Part shown: piece after piece, positions 9,021 to 17,474 of the stretch
Layout of the letters: every line of letters starts with the position of its first letter
Position numbering within the stretch: the stretch's first letter is position 1
Origin: JAHEDH01 sp963753285
GTDB lineage: Bacteria; Actinomycetota; Acidimicrobiia; Spongiisociales; ZC4RG35
DNA: 64,000 bases
Reading direction: 5' to 3'
Assembly: GCA_963753285.1 (NCBI GenBank)
Contig: CAVWBT010000010.1
Location: forward strand, 186,001-250,000
Translations under genes and position numbers: made by a program
Notes under the pieces: generated by a model
What the model saw: only the letters and a program-made list of their open reading frames with translations
What the model was told of the DNA's origin: nothing
The model's database searches: none

Positions 9021-9851
9021 CTAGCTGAGGGCGTCCGCGAGTCTGGGCGGGAGTGACGGATCGGCCGGGGGTGTGAAGCTGACGAGGACGTGGTTGGCGC
9101 CCGCATCCTCATATACGCGGATGCGGTCGACGGACTCGGCGAGGTCGCCCGAATACCGGAACTGCACCGACACTTCGATCTCGTTGCGGTCGCGGCCGAT
9201 CTTCTCGCACTCGGCGTCGAGCAGGGCGAGGCGATCTCGGAACAGGTCGAGGTCCCATGTGTAGTCGGGGAAGTTCCATTGGTCGGCCCACTTCGCGGCG
9301 AGCGGGATCGTCTTCTTCGGTCCTGTCCCGCCGATGACGAACGGAGGCCGCGGCTGCTGCACCGGCTTCGGCTCGAAGTGCGCCTCGGTGATCGTTCGGT
9401 GTGCGCCCTCGAAGCTGAACACCTCCTGGGTGAACAGCCCGTCGAGGATCGTGAAGGTCTCGTCCAGCGACTCGAACCGTTCCTTGAGTGGTGGCAGGTC
9501 GATCCCGAAGGCGGCATGCTCGCCCTCGTGCCATCCGGTCCCGATCCCGATCTCCAGCCGGCCGTTGGACATCCGGTCGAGGGTCGCCGCCTGTTTGGCG
9601 AGGATCACGGGATGCCGGAACGTGTTGGCGGTCACCATGGTTCCGAATCGGATGCGTTCGGTGACCGCCGCCAATCCGCCGAACAGTGTCCAGGCGTCCA
9701 TGATCGGGAGGTTCGAGGCCGCCTTGGGTGGATACAGGTGGTCGTTCAGCCACACCATGTCCCAGAAGCCGCTGCGGTCGGCTTCGATCCAGACGTCGCG
9801 AAGTTGCTCCCAGGTGGCCTCCTGCGCCCAGACCTTGAACGAGTGTCTCAT
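9021..9851 (-). CDS. LLM-class F420-dependent oxidoreductase
   Basis: 276 residues, luciferase-like monooxygenase fold: start MRHSFKVWAQE, WLNDHLYPP, then RIRFGTMVTANTFRHP and LEIGIGTGWHEGEH, typical of the actinobacterial F420-dependent LLM subfamily. It would use F420 (or FMN) to oxidise or reduce an organic substrate. ATG 9851 was chosen because the family homology starts there; an upstream extension would run through a hairpin repeat. It is the last gene of the operon that starts at 18,427. Its 5' end is duplicated upstream as a fragment whose stop overlaps this ATG. Confidence 0.88.
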   Translation of the reverse strand: MRHSFKVWAQEATWEQLRDVWIEADRSGFWDMVWLNDHLYPPKAASNLPIMDAWTLFGGLAAVTERIRFGTMVTANTFRHPVILAKQAATLDRMSNGRLEIGIGTGWHEGEHAAFGIDLPPLKERFESLDETFTILDGLFTQEVFSFEGAHRTITEAHFEPKPVQQPRPPFVIGGTGPKKTIPLAAKWADQWNFPDYTWDLDLFRDRLALLDAECEKIGRDRNEIEVSVQFRYSGDLAESVDRIRVYEDAGANHVLVSFTPPADPSLPPRLADALS

Positions 9852-10057
9852 CGGTAGTCCTCGGGTTGACGGCCACTGCGCGCTGAGCCGGGTGACGACG
9901 CCCCCCTGGCTGCCCGAGAGGGCAGCCTGTCCCCCCTGAGGGGGGACAAACAACCCATGCCGTTCTCTCGGAAGCCGCCCTGATCCGCCTCGATCCAGAC
10001 GTCGTGGAGCTGTTCCCAGGTGGCCTCCTGCGCCCAGACCTCGAACGAGTGTCTCAT
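9848..10057 (-). pseudogene. Truncated 5' fragment of a second LLM oxidoreductase
   Basis: The first 29 codons (MRHSFEVWAQEATWEQLHDV and on to IEADQGGF) are nearly the same as the start of the intact LLM gene at 9851, with several substitutions, so this is a paralogue and not a fresh copy. After that the frame runs into unrelated sequence containing two hairpins and ends at TGA 9848, which overlaps the ATG of the intact gene as ATGA. Most likely it is the remnant of a tandem paralogue deleted at the hairpin element. The remaining 70-residue frame may still be translated and could couple translation to the next gene. Confidence 0.75.
9908..9948. repeat. Paired hairpin element
   Basis: Two perfect adjacent hairpins: GGCTGCCC-GAGA-GGGCAGCC (9908-9927) and TGTCCCCCC-TGA-GGGGGGACA (9928-9948). 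They sit between the truncated LLM fragment and the intact LLM gene, inside the frame of the fragment. This looks like an interspersed palindromic repeat that marks a recombination breakpoint; it could also attenuate transcription into the last operon gene. Confidence 0.7.
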
Positions 10058-10124
10058 GGTGTCTCCGTGGTCAGCTGCGTCGGCGCGACGCCCTGATGTC
10101 GCCGCGCCGACGCTCCGTTCTGCT

Positions 10125-11300
10125 TCAGGCGCTCTCGTACAGCCGGGTGAGCACGAACTCCCGATGCCCGAGGACCTCGGCGGCCGTGAGACGGCCACTG
10201 GCGGTCGCCAGCACCATTTCGATGAGGGCGTCGCCGGCATCGTCCATGGTCATCTCCTTGCGGAGGAGGCCCGAGATGTCGCTGTCGATGTGCTCGCCCA
10301 TCGTGCGGACCGTGCGGGGATTGGCGCAGGTCTTGATGACCGGCAGGATCGGATGCCCGACCACGTTCCCCTGGCCGGTCGTGAACATGTGCACCGTGAA
10401 GCCGGCGGCGGCGCAGAGCGTGACCATCTCGGCGGCGGCGGACGACGAGTCCATGAACCAGAGACCTGGTCCGGTCGGCTCCTCGGCCTTGTCGAGCACG
10501 CCATCGACGGGGGCGGTCCGTCCGATCTTCTGGATGTTGCCGAGCGCCTTCTCCTCGATCGTGGTGAGGCCTCCTGCGATGTTGCCCTTCGTGGGCTGCG
10601 AGTCGGACAGGTCGCTGGTCTTGTGTGCTTCGATGACGTCCTGATAGCGGTCGAACATGAACTGGAACTTCTCGCGGACCTCGTCGTTCTTGCAGCGGGC
10701 CGCGACCAGGTGCTCGCCACCGGTCAGCTCGGTCGTCTCGCCGAAGACCATCGTGACGCCGTGCGGGTGCAGGCGGTCGAACATGTTCCCGACGGCCGGG
10801 TTCGAGGCGAGCCCCGAGGTGGTGTCGGACTCGCCGCACTTGGTGGAGAGCCACAGGTCGCTGATCGGGCGCTCCTCGCGCTGCAGCGTGGACGCCCAGT
10901 GGACGAACTCCTTGGCCTTCGCCGAGGCGCGCATGATGGTGTTGTGGTCACCGTGCTGTTCGATGCCGAACCCGGCGACGGGTTTGCCGGTGGCGGCGAT
11001 GCCGTCGACGACGTGCTTGGTCCACTGCTCTTCGATCCCGACGACGACGACGGCGGCGACGTTCGGGTTCGAGCCCGTCCCGATGAGGGTCTTGAAGTGC
11101 AGTTCGAGGTCGGCGCCGAACTGCAGCCGGCCGTACGGATGCGGGATGGCGATGGTGCCCTTGATGTTGTTCTCCACGGCCTGGATGGCGGCGTTGGAGA
11201 TGTCGTCGACGGAGAGGATCAGGACGTGGTTGCGGACTCCGACACGTCCGTTCTCACGGACGTAGCCCATGAATGTTGCGTTTGCGAGATCGAGTGACAC
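10125..11300 (-). CDS. UxaA-family hydrolyase, large subunit (altronate dehydratase / sulfolactate sulfo-lyase type)
   Basis: 391 residues, matching the C-terminal catalytic part of UxaA and its relatives (GYVRENGRVGVRNHVLIL, then TKCGESDTTSGLASNPAVG and TTGQGNVVGHPILPVIK). In UxaA this domain removes water from altronate using Fe; in SuyB a related protein removes sulfite from sulfolactate. The small SAF-domain partner is encoded just upstream (11,349), the same split arrangement as in SuyAB. It is part of the ten-gene catabolic operon. Substrate undetermined: a hydroxy-acid is the safest guess, given the hydroxyacid dehydrogenase at the operon head. Confidence 0.85.
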   Translation of the reverse strand: MSLDLANATFMGYVRENGRVGVRNHVLILSVDDISNAAIQAVENNIKGTIAIPHPYGRLQFGADLELHFKTLIGTGSNPNVAAVVVVGIEEQWTKHVVDGIAATGKPVAGFGIEQHGDHNTIMRASAKAKEFVHWASTLQREERPISDLWLSTKCGESDTTSGLASNPAVGNMFDRLHPHGVTMVFGETTELTGGEHLVAARCKNDEVREKFQFMFDRYQDVIEAHKTSDLSDSQPTKGNIAGGLTTIEEKALGNIQKIGRTAPVDGVLDKAEEPTGPGLWFMDSSSAAAEMVTLCAAAGFTVHMFTTGQGNVVGHPILPVIKTCANPRTVRTMGEHIDSDISGLLRKEMTMDDAGDALIEMVLATASGRLTAAEVLGHREFVLTRLYESA

Positions 11301-11348
11301 TGAATGAACTCCTTGCGGTTGGGGATCGGCTCGGCGGGATCGGGGCTG

Positions 11349-11630
11349 CTACCAGCGCTTCGTCTTGACGTTGTGGACGTGGAGGTGCTCACCTGCGGAG
11401 ATCGGGGCGACGACCCGGCCGATGTCGGTGGCGTACTTGATGACGGTGTCGCCCTCGGCGAGATCGGTGATCGCCACCTTGTGTCCGATCGGGATGTCGT
11501 CCTTCGCCACGATCCCGATGTCCCGCTGCTGGTCCATGATCCAGCCGTCGAGTTGGTCGCCGGCCGAGATGCCTTCGACGACGATCACTCCGACGGAGTC
11601 GTTCTCGTCGTGCACGATGAAATGAATCAT
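11349..11630 (-). CDS. SAF-domain protein, UxaA-family small subunit
   Basis: 93 residues with the SAF fold found at the N-terminus of altronate dehydratase (DIGIVAKDDIPIGHKVAITD, then SAGEHLHVHNVKTKRW). ATG 11630 was chosen because it follows an AGGAAA-type Shine-Dalgarno. In two-subunit members the small SAF protein pairs with the large catalytic subunit encoded next (10,125). The gap of 48 bp between them is normal for a co-transcribed pair. Confidence 0.85.
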   Translation of the reverse strand: MIHFIVHDENDSVGVIVVEGISAGDQLDGWIMDQQRDIGIVAKDDIPIGHKVAITDLAEGDTVIKYATDIGRVVAPISAGEHLHVHNVKTKRW

Positions 11631-11659
11631 TCGTTTCCTTTCGTGTTGTCGGTTCTCAG

Positions 11660-12568
11660 TCAACTCGACTCGGGCCGGAGGTGGCGATCGAGGTAGGCGA
11701 TCATGAACGCGATCGCCTCTTCTTTGGCGCCATGCAGGTCGTACTCGCCGTCGGCGCCCCGCATCGGATAGATGTAGCCGTGGAGGCCGTCGTCGTAGGA
11801 CACCCACTCGACGTCCTTGCCGGCCTCCGCCAACAATTCGTAGTTGAGGCGGAAGATGCCCTGCAGCTCGTCGGTTTCCCGTCCCATGACGAGGATCGGA
11901 GTCTGGATGCCTGCGATCCGCTTCGCGGCGATGTCATGGTCGATCCGTCGCCTCACCTTCTCGACGTCGGTCATCATCATCGATTCGATGTCGCGGAGGC
12001 CGGTCTCCTCTTTGACGTGCACCGTCTCGTCGGGGGTGAGCCAGAGATACTCGTGGCTGGCGGGCTCACATGCGACCCCGACCGCCGCGCCGTTGTACTC
12101 GGAAGTGAGTTTCATGATCATCTCGCCGCCGTGGCTCACGCCGACCAGCCCGACCCGGTCGGGATCGACGAAGTCCAGCGTCTTGACGAAGTCGATGATG
12201 GCGATCTCGTCCTCGTACTCGAGCGGGGACCGGTTGAACATCTCTCGTCCCTGGCGCATGTCGCGGATCAGCGGCCCGCCGTCGTTGTAGCCGAGCTCGA
12301 CCTCGGTGCGATACCTGAGCCAGGCAGCGGCGTAGCCCGCCTCGACCAGGCGGTCGATCACGTAGCTGCGGTTCTGGAATGCGTTGCGCAGCCATCTGAG
12401 GCCCTCGCCGCCGTTGCCCGAGGCCAGGAGCACGATCGGGAACGGTCCCTCGCCTTCCGGCCGAACAACGCCGATCGGCGTGTACAGGCCATCCCAGGTC
12501 TCGACCAGGATCATCTCGACCTCTCGGCCGTCGATCGTCTCGGTGAAGCTGACGGATTCGGTACTCAT
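11660..12568 (-). CDS. Alpha/beta hydrolase, dienelactone-hydrolase-like
   Basis: 302 residues. Core motifs: GVSHGGEM nucleophile elbow, VMGRETDELQ acid region and DGLHGYIYP histidine. Start ATG 12568 has GGAG seven bases upstream; a second ATG directly precedes it. The family includes carboxylesterases, acyl-peptidases and C-C hydrolases. It is the seventh gene of the operon starting at 18,427 and probably hydrolyses a pathway intermediate; the exact reaction is unknown. Confidence 0.8.
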   Translation of the reverse strand: MSTESVSFTETIDGREVEMILVETWDGLYTPIGVVRPEGEGPFPIVLLASGNGGEGLRWLRNAFQNRSYVIDRLVEAGYAAAWLRYRTEVELGYNDGGPLIRDMRQGREMFNRSPLEYEDEIAIIDFVKTLDFVDPDRVGLVGVSHGGEMIMKLTSEYNGAAVGVACEPASHEYLWLTPDETVHVKEETGLRDIESMMMTDVEKVRRRIDHDIAAKRIAGIQTPILVMGRETDELQGIFRLNYELLAEAGKDVEWVSYDDGLHGYIYPMRGADGEYDLHGAKEEAIAFMIAYLDRHLRPESS

Positions 12569-12578
12569 CATTCTCCTC

Positions 12579-14162
12579 TCACACCATTTCCATGATCTCT
12601 GACGGGTCCCGCCCGAGGTCCTCGAGCAGCACGATCGCAGCGTTGCGTCCGGGAGCACCGGTGATGGAGCCGCCCGGATGGGTGGTCCCGCCGGTCTGGT
12701 AGAGACCCGGGATCGGCATCCGGTGCTGCGCCCAGCCGGGCACGGGACGGTGGGAGCCCGTGAAGGTGATGCCGCGGTCGCCGCCGTGAGGCGCACCGTG
12801 GACCATGTGCCGGTTCGTTCGTTCGATGTCGAGCGGCGATTTCACGAGCCGGGCGATGATCGTGTCGTCGGTGAGGTTCGGGGCGAACCGCCGCAGATAC
12901 TCGAGTTGTCGGTCGGCGTGGGCCTCTTTGATGTCGTCCCAACGGTTCGGGCCGCCGCCGGGGTCGTACGCGTTGAAGGTGACCATCTTGACCGTGTGGG
13001 TGCCTTCCGGGCTGCGACCGGGATCGACGAGGGTCGGGGTCGCGACCAGCAGGAACGGCTCGGTTTCGGTGAAGTGCCCATCCGACACCTTCCGGGCATT
13101 GCGAACCTGATCGTCGAGCCATCCGGCGATCCCGGCGGAGACCGCGGAGCGGGATCCGTCGTGGGTGGTGAACGCCGGGGCCTCGGTGGTGGCGAAGTAC
13201 GCCGCGAAGAACGGCACTCCGACGTGATAGGTGTCGACCCCGTAGACGAACTCCTCTCCCCAGGCATCCGACGGGGCCATGTCCACCAGGTGTTTGACGT
13301 GGATCGTCGACACGACGGCGTGGCGCGCCCGGTACTCCTCGCCGCCCTCGGTCCGGATCCCGACGCATCGCCCTCCTTCGAGGATCAGCTCCGAGACCAC
13401 CGTGTCGCAGTCGATCGTCGCTCCGTGGTCGGTCAGGTAGCCGACGAGGGCGTCGACGAGCTTGCCCGAGCCGCCTTCGGGGATCGACCAGCTGCGCGCC
13501 TGGCGCCCGCCGATGATCTGATACGCCAGGAGCCCGGTTCCGGCTCCGTCGATCGGGACTGCGGTCTGCGATGCCATCCAGCCCATGAAGGCTCGAACGT
13601 GCTCGGATTCGAACTCGTGACAGATCACGTCGCGGGCGCTCATCATCGAGCGGCGACGCCAGATCCCGCCGCGTGGGTGCTCACTCAGCAGCTCTTCGGC
13701 GGTCGGCCCGTACCCGACCGGCCGGAATCGACCCTGGCCGACCAGGGACTTCACCTCGTCCCACTCCTCGAGCAGCGAGGCGTATCTTGCGGCGTCGTTC
13801 TGCGAGAAGCGTCCGATCTCGGTGATCGTCTTCTCCGGGTCGAGCCACATGGTGAGAGCTTCGCCGTCGGGGAATGCAACCACCTCGACGGGATCGGGGT
13901 CGATGTACGACAGCCCGTACTTCTCGACCAGGCCCAGCTCGTCGAGCCGGATCAGCGGATTCACCTGGATGAGCGTGTGGCCGGTGGAACACGTGTCGAC
14001 CCACATGCCGTCCATCAACATCTGTTCGGTGGTGGCGCCACCACCGGGAATGGGGCGGGCGTCGACGATGGCGCACTGGTACCCCGCCGCCGTCAGATAG
14101 GCGGCGGTGATGAGAGAGTTGTGGCCGGCGCCCGCGATGACGATGTCAGCGGTCTGGGTCAT
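12579..14162 (-). CDS. FAD-dependent oxidoreductase, phytoene-dehydrogenase (CrtI)-like
   Basis: 527 residues. The N-terminus has a dinucleotide-binding motif GAGHNSLITAAYLTAAG, then CrtI/COG1233 features (RPIPGGGATTEQ, IPEGGSGKLVDAL, HPGGSITGAPGRNAA near the end). COG1233 enzymes oxidise or isomerise hydrophobic C-C bonds and are often found in catabolic clusters outside carotenoid synthesis. There are no carotenoid genes nearby, so a role in the catabolic operon is more likely. It lies 10 bp before the next gene and 16 bp after the previous one. Confidence 0.85.
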   Translation of the reverse strand: MTQTADIVIAGAGHNSLITAAYLTAAGYQCAIVDARPIPGGGATTEQMLMDGMWVDTCSTGHTLIQVNPLIRLDELGLVEKYGLSYIDPDPVEVVAFPDGEALTMWLDPEKTITEIGRFSQNDAARYASLLEEWDEVKSLVGQGRFRPVGYGPTAEELLSEHPRGGIWRRRSMMSARDVICHEFESEHVRAFMGWMASQTAVPIDGAGTGLLAYQIIGGRQARSWSIPEGGSGKLVDALVGYLTDHGATIDCDTVVSELILEGGRCVGIRTEGGEEYRARHAVVSTIHVKHLVDMAPSDAWGEEFVYGVDTYHVGVPFFAAYFATTEAPAFTTHDGSRSAVSAGIAGWLDDQVRNARKVSDGHFTETEPFLLVATPTLVDPGRSPEGTHTVKMVTFNAYDPGGGPNRWDDIKEAHADRQLEYLRRFAPNLTDDTIIARLVKSPLDIERTNRHMVHGAPHGGDRGITFTGSHRPVPGWAQHRMPIPGLYQTGGTTHPGGSITGAPGRNAAIVLLEDLGRDPSEIMEMV

Positions 14163-14178
14163 GTGGTTCCTCCGATGA

Positions 14179-15261
14179 TCATGCCATCACGTTCCGTACC
14201 AGCCAGTCGCGGGCGTACGGCACCCACCGGTACGACAGGTTGTTGATTCCGTGGTTGCCCCCCTCGACGAGCAGGAACTCACCGTGTGGGCCGGCTTCGT
14301 CGACGATCCTTCTGCCCTGTTCCCAGGGGATGAGCGGGTCGACCGAACCGTGGGCGACGAGCAGCGGGCGCTCCAGCGATCCGAGCACGCCGGCGAGGGT
14401 GTATTCGGTTGCCTTCTCTCGCGCCTCCTCGGCGTTCGCCGAGCCCGAGTAGTGGGTGAACGCCTCCCGGGTGACGACGGGCAGTCCGTCCCAGCATTCG
14501 GACCAGTCGTACGGCCCGCAGTTGGCGACCGTGGCACGGATGCGGGGTTCCCGCGCCGCTGCCCTCGGGGCGTAGTAGCCGCCGAGACTCGAGCCGAGCA
14601 GCCCGATCCTCGATCCGTCGAGGTCGGGGTGGCGCTCGATCCAGTCGACCGCCGACGAGATCGCGGTCTCGTAGTCGGGTCGGGTCGTCGACCAGGTGCT
14701 CGCCTCGCCCTGCCCAGGTCCGTCCAGGCTGAGCACGCTGAACCCCACCTTCATCCATCCCGCGCGGGAGAAGTGTCGCGTCTCCTTCGTCGAGTCGAGG
14801 CCCGGAAGCACGATCAGCACCGGGGCTCCGGGAGCGGCCACGCTGAGCAACCCGACCATGCGGGTGTCGTCGGGTCCGTCGATGTCGACCTTCTCGACAG
14901 CAGGAGTCATTGCAGGCCTCGCTCGATCGTGGCAGCGGAGCATCGCCCGGAGACCGGCGTCGTGTTGTTCGTGATCGCGCACCGATAGGAAGTAGCCCAG
15001 GTGATGACAGCGGGCGGCATCCTCCCAGGCGGCCGTCGCCGACGCCGTTCGGCCTTTGGTCTCCGCCTCGGTGGCGAGCCGCTCGTGGACCTCGGCGGTC
15101 CGGAACCACTCGCGTCCCCAATCGTTCCAGCTCTCGATGCGACGCAGCGTCTCGATGATGTCACCGATGGCGATCCCGCTCCCCAGGAAGCGCGGCAGCC
15201 AGGTGTCGAGCACCTCCTGCACCACGGGGTCGCCGTGCAGGAGGTCCCGCTCGACGGACAT
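14179..15261 (-). CDS. Alpha/beta hydrolase with N-terminal cap, 2,6-dihydroxypseudooxynicotine hydrolase-like
   Basis: 360 residues. A helical N-terminal region (residues 1-130) precedes a hydrolase core with the nucleophile elbow GSSLGG, acid in HGSVDPLIP and His in EGGNHGINN. This two-domain design is that of 2,6-dihydroxypseudooxynicotine hydrolase, a C-C bond hydrolase, and of FrsA. A GTG at 15,285 that overlaps the upstream stop (GTGA) is an alternative start adding eight residues. The paralogue at 36,533 shares the layout (ID..WDDW, PGLDS.KE, DGPGQGEA). Substrate unknown. Confidence 0.82.
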   Translation of the reverse strand: MSVERDLLHGDPVVQEVLDTWLPRFLGSGIAIGDIIETLRRIESWNDWGREWFRTAEVHERLATEAETKGRTASATAAWEDAARCHHLGYFLSVRDHEQHDAGLRAMLRCHDRARPAMTPAVEKVDIDGPDDTRMVGLLSVAAPGAPVLIVLPGLDSTKETRHFSRAGWMKVGFSVLSLDGPGQGEASTWSTTRPDYETAISSAVDWIERHPDLDGSRIGLLGSSLGGYYAPRAAAREPRIRATVANCGPYDWSECWDGLPVVTREAFTHYSGSANAEEAREKATEYTLAGVLGSLERPLLVAHGSVDPLIPWEQGRRIVDEAGPHGEFLLVEGGNHGINNLSYRWVPYARDWLVRNVMA

Positions 15262-15281
15262 GAAGGCTTCGCCGCTCGAGT

Positions 15282-16343
15282 TCACTCCGCGTCGACTCCC
15301 ACCTGGTCGAGGAACGGCTGGACCTCGACTGCCTTGCCGTTGAGGCGGTCGGACTCGATGGCCGTGTGGACGATTGCGAGCGCCCGAATTGCATCGTCCA
15401 CCTGGACCTCGACGGTGGCCTCTCCGCGCGCAGCGAGGGCGAACTCCTCGAGCTGCTCGCGGAACATGTCGGTCGGCGGAAGATCGACGGGGGAGCGATC
15501 CTGCTGTCCGTATGCCTGGCTGACGAGCGTCGAGTAGGCGTCGGCCTCGTGCGCCTCGTCCCAGTGGGTGAAGTCCAGGTCGTACATCAGGTTCTGCTTG
15601 GTGCCCTGCAGACGGATCTGATAGATGCCGGGGGAGGCCCACCCGCATCCGAGATAGCCGAGTGCTCCCGACTCGAACTCGAGGATCGCCATGGTGGCAT
15701 CGGGCACCTCGGCCTCGGTGAACAGCTTGCGTGTGTGCGCCGAGACCGCCTTCACGGGACCGAGCAGGTACTGGAGGTTGTCGGCGTGGTGGACGCCGAG
15801 CTGGATCAGTGGCCCCCCCGGGGTCTTCGAGAGGTACCAGCGCCAGGTCTCGGGAGTCAGCTCGAGCCCGCGTTCGTTCGAGAAGTTCGCTTCGACCATC
15901 GAGACGCCGCCGAGCGTCCCGTCGTCGATCCACTGCTTCATCACCCGGTTGCCCGAGAGGCGCCGGGCGCTGTGCCCGACGGCGAACACGCCGCCGGTCT
16001 TCTCGACCACCTTCTTGATGGCGAGTGCGTCCTCGAGGGTCTGGGCGATCGGCTTGTCGGTGTAGACGGCCTTGCCCGCCTCCAGAGCTGCGGTGATGAC
16101 CTCGCGGTGCGTGTCGTTGGGGGTCGTGATGATGACGCCTTCGACATCGGGATCGTCGAGAAGCTCCTCGTAGGTGGCGGCCGATTTCGGCACGCGGTAC
16201 TCCTCCATGAACGCCTTCCGCTTGTCCTCGGAGCGGGAGAAGCAGGAGTACAGCTCGATGACATCGCCGCGTTGGGCGCCTCTGGCCAGCACTCTGGCCC
16301 ATCGGCCGAGCCCGACGGATGCGAGTCGGATCTTGTCGCTCAT
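15282..16343 (-). CDS. Gfo/Idh/MocA-family NAD(P)-dependent oxidoreductase
   Basis: 353 residues. Rossmann start IRLASVGLGRWARVLARGA; TDKPIAQTLEDA carries the conserved Lys-Pro of the family; the C-terminal GFO/IDH domain contains GVHHADNLQYLLG. Enzymes of this family oxidise or reduce sugars, cyclitols and related hydroxyl compounds. It is the fourth gene of the operon from 18,427, after a cupin and a creatininase-type amidohydrolase. The substrate cannot be assigned. Confidence 0.88.
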   Translation of the reverse strand: MSDKIRLASVGLGRWARVLARGAQRGDVIELYSCFSRSEDKRKAFMEEYRVPKSAATYEELLDDPDVEGVIITTPNDTHREVITAALEAGKAVYTDKPIAQTLEDALAIKKVVEKTGGVFAVGHSARRLSGNRVMKQWIDDGTLGGVSMVEANFSNERGLELTPETWRWYLSKTPGGPLIQLGVHHADNLQYLLGPVKAVSAHTRKLFTEAEVPDATMAILEFESGALGYLGCGWASPGIYQIRLQGTKQNLMYDLDFTHWDEAHEADAYSTLVSQAYGQQDRSPVDLPPTDMFREQLEEFALAARGEATVEVQVDDAIRALAIVHTAIESDRLNGKAVEVQPFLDQVGVDAE

Positions 16344-16356
16344 GGGTGTTCCTTTC

Positions 16357-16719
16357 TCATATGACTGTGATGTCGGTGTCTTCGATGTTCTCGGGAAGGT
16401 GGGGGTGAGGGAAGAAACAGATGAGCCGCATGCGCTCGCCTGCCGAAGGGACGGTTGCGTGAGTGACGCCGGTCGGGATGTGCACGACGTCGCCTTCAGT
16501 CACCGGATGGGGTTCGCCGTCGATCCAGACTTCCCCGTGGCCGGAAGCGATGTAGACGATCTCCTCGGAAAACGGATGCCGGTGGGCGGTGCGGCCTTCG
16601 GTGCGTTCGAGCTCGACCACGCGGACACTCGCTTCGCTCAGGATCGAGACGAGCGGGTTCGCCGAACGGCGTCCAGGCAGATCGACGAAGTCGAGGTCGC
16701 CCCTTCCGACGATCGTCAT
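16357..16719 (-). CDS. Cupin-domain protein
   Basis: 120 residues, single small cupin barrel. Metal-binding pattern visible as EGRTAHRHPFSEEIVYIASG and VVHIPTGVTHATV. Such proteins may be isomerases, dioxygenases or sensors. ATG 16719 overlaps the stop of the creatininase gene (ATGA), so it is translationally coupled. Two other short cupins of similar type are in the same regulon (33,349 and 51,520). Confidence 0.85.
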   Translation of the reverse strand: MTIVGRGDLDFVDLPGRRSANPLVSILSEASVRVVELERTEGRTAHRHPFSEEIVYIASGHGEVWIDGEPHPVTEGDVVHIPTGVTHATVPSAGERMRLICFFPHPHLPENIEDTDITVI

Positions 16720-17474
16720 CCGTCGCTCCGGAGCGCCAGGATCGACTCGACCCGTTTGGCGATCTCCGTCGCGGTCGTCGTGGCGAACGCCTCGGCGAGC
16801 TCCGGTGTCGCCCACGACGGGTTGCCATACCAGCCGTCGTCGTCGATCTCGGTGACGTCGGTGATGTACCCGTGGGTCTCGGGGTCTCGCCTCATCTCGT
16901 CGAGGGCGATCGCCAGGTCAGGACGGGTGGCATCGCCGGCTCGCTCGACGTGAACGAGGGCGGGATCCCGGGCCATCACCGCCATCGCCTCGATCCCGCC
17001 ACCATGGGTGAGCTCGCCACCCTGCGCGGCGTAGATCCGTTGCGCCACGTAACAGGCGTGCGACGTGATGACGTAGACGTCGTCGTGGGAGTTCTGGATC
17101 TCGGTCGCGACGCCGTCCATCGAGGCGATGTTGCCCTCGTGCCAGTTGACGAAGACCAGCCGGTTGACTCCCATCTCGATCAGCTCGTTGCAAATGTCGG
17201 TGAGGAGCGCTTCGAACGTGGTGCGGCTGAGGTTGATGGTGCCCGGGTGTCCCGCGTGGATCGGCGTGACCCCATACGGACCGAACGGCACGTACAGCGC
17301 ATCCAGTGCCTCCGCCAGCGCCTCGGCGACCACTTCGGCAGCGATGGTGTCGGTGCCGTTCGGGAGGTGCGGCCCGTGCTGTTCGATACTGCCGAACGGG
17401 ATGATTGCAACGGGATTTCGGGCGATGTGGTCTGCGACCTCGCGGCCGGTGAGTTCGCTGATGGAATGGCTCAT
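16716..17474 (-). CDS. Creatininase-family amidohydrolase
   Basis: 252 residues. Metal-binding signatures of the family are all present: GSIEQHGPHLPNGTD near residues 28-42, the VFVNWHEGN histidine and HGGGIEAM glutamate. Family members hydrolyse cyclic amides or formamides (creatinine, mycofactocin precursor peptide, FAPy pyrimidines). No mycofactocin genes are seen here; placement between a 2-hydroxyacid dehydrogenase and a cupin points to a catabolic amide. ATG 17474 overlaps the upstream stop (ATGA). Confidence 0.87.
   Translation of the reverse strand: MSHSISELTGREVADHIARNPVAIIPFGSIEQHGPHLPNGTDTIAAEVVAEALAEALDALYVPFGPYGVTPIHAGHPGTINLSRTTFEALLTDICNELIEMGVNRLVFVNWHEGNIASMDGVATEIQNSHDDVYVITSHACYVAQRIYAAQGGELTHGGGIEAMAVMARDPALVHVERAGDATRPDLAIALDEMRRDPETHGYITDVTEIDDDGWYGNPSWATPELAEAFATTTATEIAKRVESILALRSDG

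Noticed and set aside
9851..9953. Upstream extension of the LLM oxidoreductase to 9,953
   Set aside because: The extra residues come from the hairpin element; family homology starts at ATG 9851.
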